Shown here: positions 5,628-6,480 of the stretch, in pieces
How positions within the stretch are numbered: the first letter of the stretch is position 1
How the letters are laid out: each line of letters begins with the position of its first letter
Source of the DNA: Burkholderiales bacterium
GTDB taxonomy: Bacteria > Pseudomonadota > Gammaproteobacteria > Burkholderiales > Burkholderiaceae
Direction: 5' to 3'
NCBI GenBank assembly: GCA_903643055.1
Contig: CAHJWV010000534.1
Location: 1 to 6,480, forward strand
Length of the DNA stretch: 6,480 nt
The notes under the pieces: model-generated
What the model saw: only the letters and a program-made list of their open reading frames with translations
The model's database searches: none
What the model was told of the DNA's origin: nothing
Program-made: the position numbers and the translations under genes

Positions 5628-6006
5628 CGCCGTACCGCCTCTTCCGCAACGGCTGTGTAGCGCCGATGAACTGGCCGAGCGCGGCAAGGCGATGGTGTTC
5701 GATGTCATGCACTACCGGCAACCTGCGCGCGCCTTCGTGCTTCGCTTCGAGGGAAAGGTCGTGGCTTACCTGAATCGCTGTCTGCATGTGCCGGTCGAGA
5801 TGGATTGGCAGCCGGGCGAATTCCTCGACGACCAGCGCGAGGTTATCCTGTGCGCCATTCATGGCGCGGCGTATGAGCCGTCGAACGGGCGCTGTGTGGG
5901 CGGCCCCTGCGGGCGAGGTGCGCTGACCTCGTTACAGGTCGAGGAGCGTGAAGGCCAGGTGTATTGGTATCCTTCCCGCGACACCCAACCGACCCTTCCC
6001 GCATGA
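5620..6006 (+). CDS. Small Rieske [2Fe-2S] protein
   Basis: A 128-residue single-domain Rieske ferredoxin. The cluster ligands are clear: CLH (C54, H56) and CAIH (C78, H81), separated by 21 residues, within the spacing seen in Rieske domains. They are followed by GAAYEPSNGRCVGGPCGRGAL, the usual third cluster-covering loop. Two further cysteines, C92 and C97, lie in that loop. The cysteines that form a disulfide in bc1-type Rieske proteins next to each ligand motif are absent, so a lower-potential, ferredoxin-type cluster is likely. No signal peptide or membrane segment is seen, so it should be cytoplasmic. The role is unknown: it may pass electrons to an oxygenase or reductase encoded elsewhere, since no such enzyme is in the window. 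It starts eight bases before the HAD stop and overlaps the next ATG by four; a clear ribosome site is lacking. NirD-like was considered, but no nirB is present. Confidence 0.9.
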   Translation: MPDAVPPLPQRLCSADELAERGKAMVFDVMHYRQPARAFVLRFEGKVVAYLNRCLHVPVEMDWQPGEFLDDQREVILCAIHGAAYEPSNGRCVGGPCGRGALTSLQVEEREGQVYWYPSRDTQPTLPA

Positions 6007-6480
6007 ACCCCCAAGAAGACAATGGCGCCCCGGCAGCGGGCGCACCAGGCGTTGGCGCGCCGCCGCCGACCGCGCCTGTGGACACGGCAGCGCCTGCGAC
6101 GCCTGCCGTGGCGCCCCATCTGGAGAGCGTGCTGGCTACGTTCGCCAGCGAGTATTTGAAAGAGCGGCGTGGCGACCGACGCTGGCGCGTGGTGTTCCGT
6201 TCGCTGTGGCTGTTGTTCTTCGTGCTGATCTTCTGGACCGCGATCAGCGCACGCAATCAATCTTCGGCCACGCATGGGCCGCATACCGCGCTGATCGAAG
6301 TGCGTGGCGAGATCGCCGAAGACACCGAGGCCAGCTCGGAGATCCTGCTGGCGTCGATCCGCGCCGCCTTCGAAGACGAGGAGGCCCAGGCTGTCGTGTT
6401 GCGCTTCAACTCACCGGGCGGCAGCCCGGTGCAGGCCGGCATCATCAATGACGAGATTGTTCGCCTGAAGGCCTTGCATC
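6003..6480 (+). CDS. S49 family peptidase (SppA-like), N-terminal part
   Basis: Partial: 159 codons are visible and the gene runs off the right edge. ATG 6003 overlaps the Rieske stop (ATGA). The product starts with a Pro/Ala-rich cytoplasmic segment (about 1-38) and a basic stretch (KERRGDRRWR, 53-62), then one hydrophobic helix (about 65-81, SLWLLFFVLIFWTAI), giving an inner-membrane protein with its bulk predicted outside the cytoplasm. The S49 fold begins at about 95 (TALIEVRGEIAE), and RFNSPGGSPVQAG (134-146) matches the NSPGG oxyanion-hole motif of SppA/S49 signal-peptide peptidases. The catalytic serine and lysine should lie beyond the window, so activity cannot be judged. The family cleaves remnant signal peptides and other membrane proteins. 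The single NSPGG and short N-terminus suggest the shorter S49 type rather than the double-domain E. coli SppA, but the full length is not seen. Confidence 0.9.
   Translation, partial: MNPQEDNGAPAAGAPGVGAPPPTAPVDTAAPATPAVAPHLESVLATFASEYLKERRGDRRWRVVFRSLWLLFFVLIFWTAISARNQSSATHGPHTALIEVRGEIAEDTEASSEILLASIRAAFEDEEAQAVVLRFNSPGGSPVQAGIINDEIVRLKALH

Overview
This window looks like ordinary chromosome from a GC-rich betaproteobacterium, most likely of the order Burkholderiales. The basis is the set of protein families, a divergent rne/rluC pair followed by an HAD phosphatase, a Rieske protein and an S49 peptidase, and the long Pro/Ala/Arg-rich tail on RNase E. The placement is recognition of gene order and protein style, not a database result. 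I see no mobile element, CRISPR array, tRNA, rRNA or sign of recent transfer.

Layout. Positions 33-68 hold a very strong intrinsic terminator that closes the leftward rne transcript. RNase E (rne) fills 105-3320 on the minus strand. It has a canonical catalytic half of about 510 residues and a disordered, arginine-rich C-terminal half of about 550 residues. The latter carries a short amphipathic helix and a well-ordered-looking last 80 residues. A gap of about 610 bp (3321-3936) without a credible gene follows. It is rich in inverted repeats and appears to be mainly the long 5' leader of the rne mRNA, because the only consensus promoter, a perfect TATAAT on the minus strand at 3946-3951, lies at its far end.

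Rightward from about 3937 comes a tightly packed run: rluC (23S rRNA pseudouridine synthase), an HAD phosphatase of the phosphoglycolate phosphatase type, a small Rieske [2Fe-2S] protein, and the first 159 codons of an S49 (SppA-like) membrane peptidase cut by the window end. Consecutive genes overlap by 4, 8 and 4 bases with weak or absent Shine-Dalgarno sequences, so translational coupling in one operon is likely.

How the genes relate. RNase E (rRNA processing and mRNA decay) and RluC (23S modification) share a compact divergent control region. The rne -10 box lies within the first codons of rluC. The points most worth following up are the structured rne leader (possible autoregulation, by analogy with E. 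coli), the unusual rluC start and the short motifs in the RNase E tail. I did not find a convincing new multi-gene system here.
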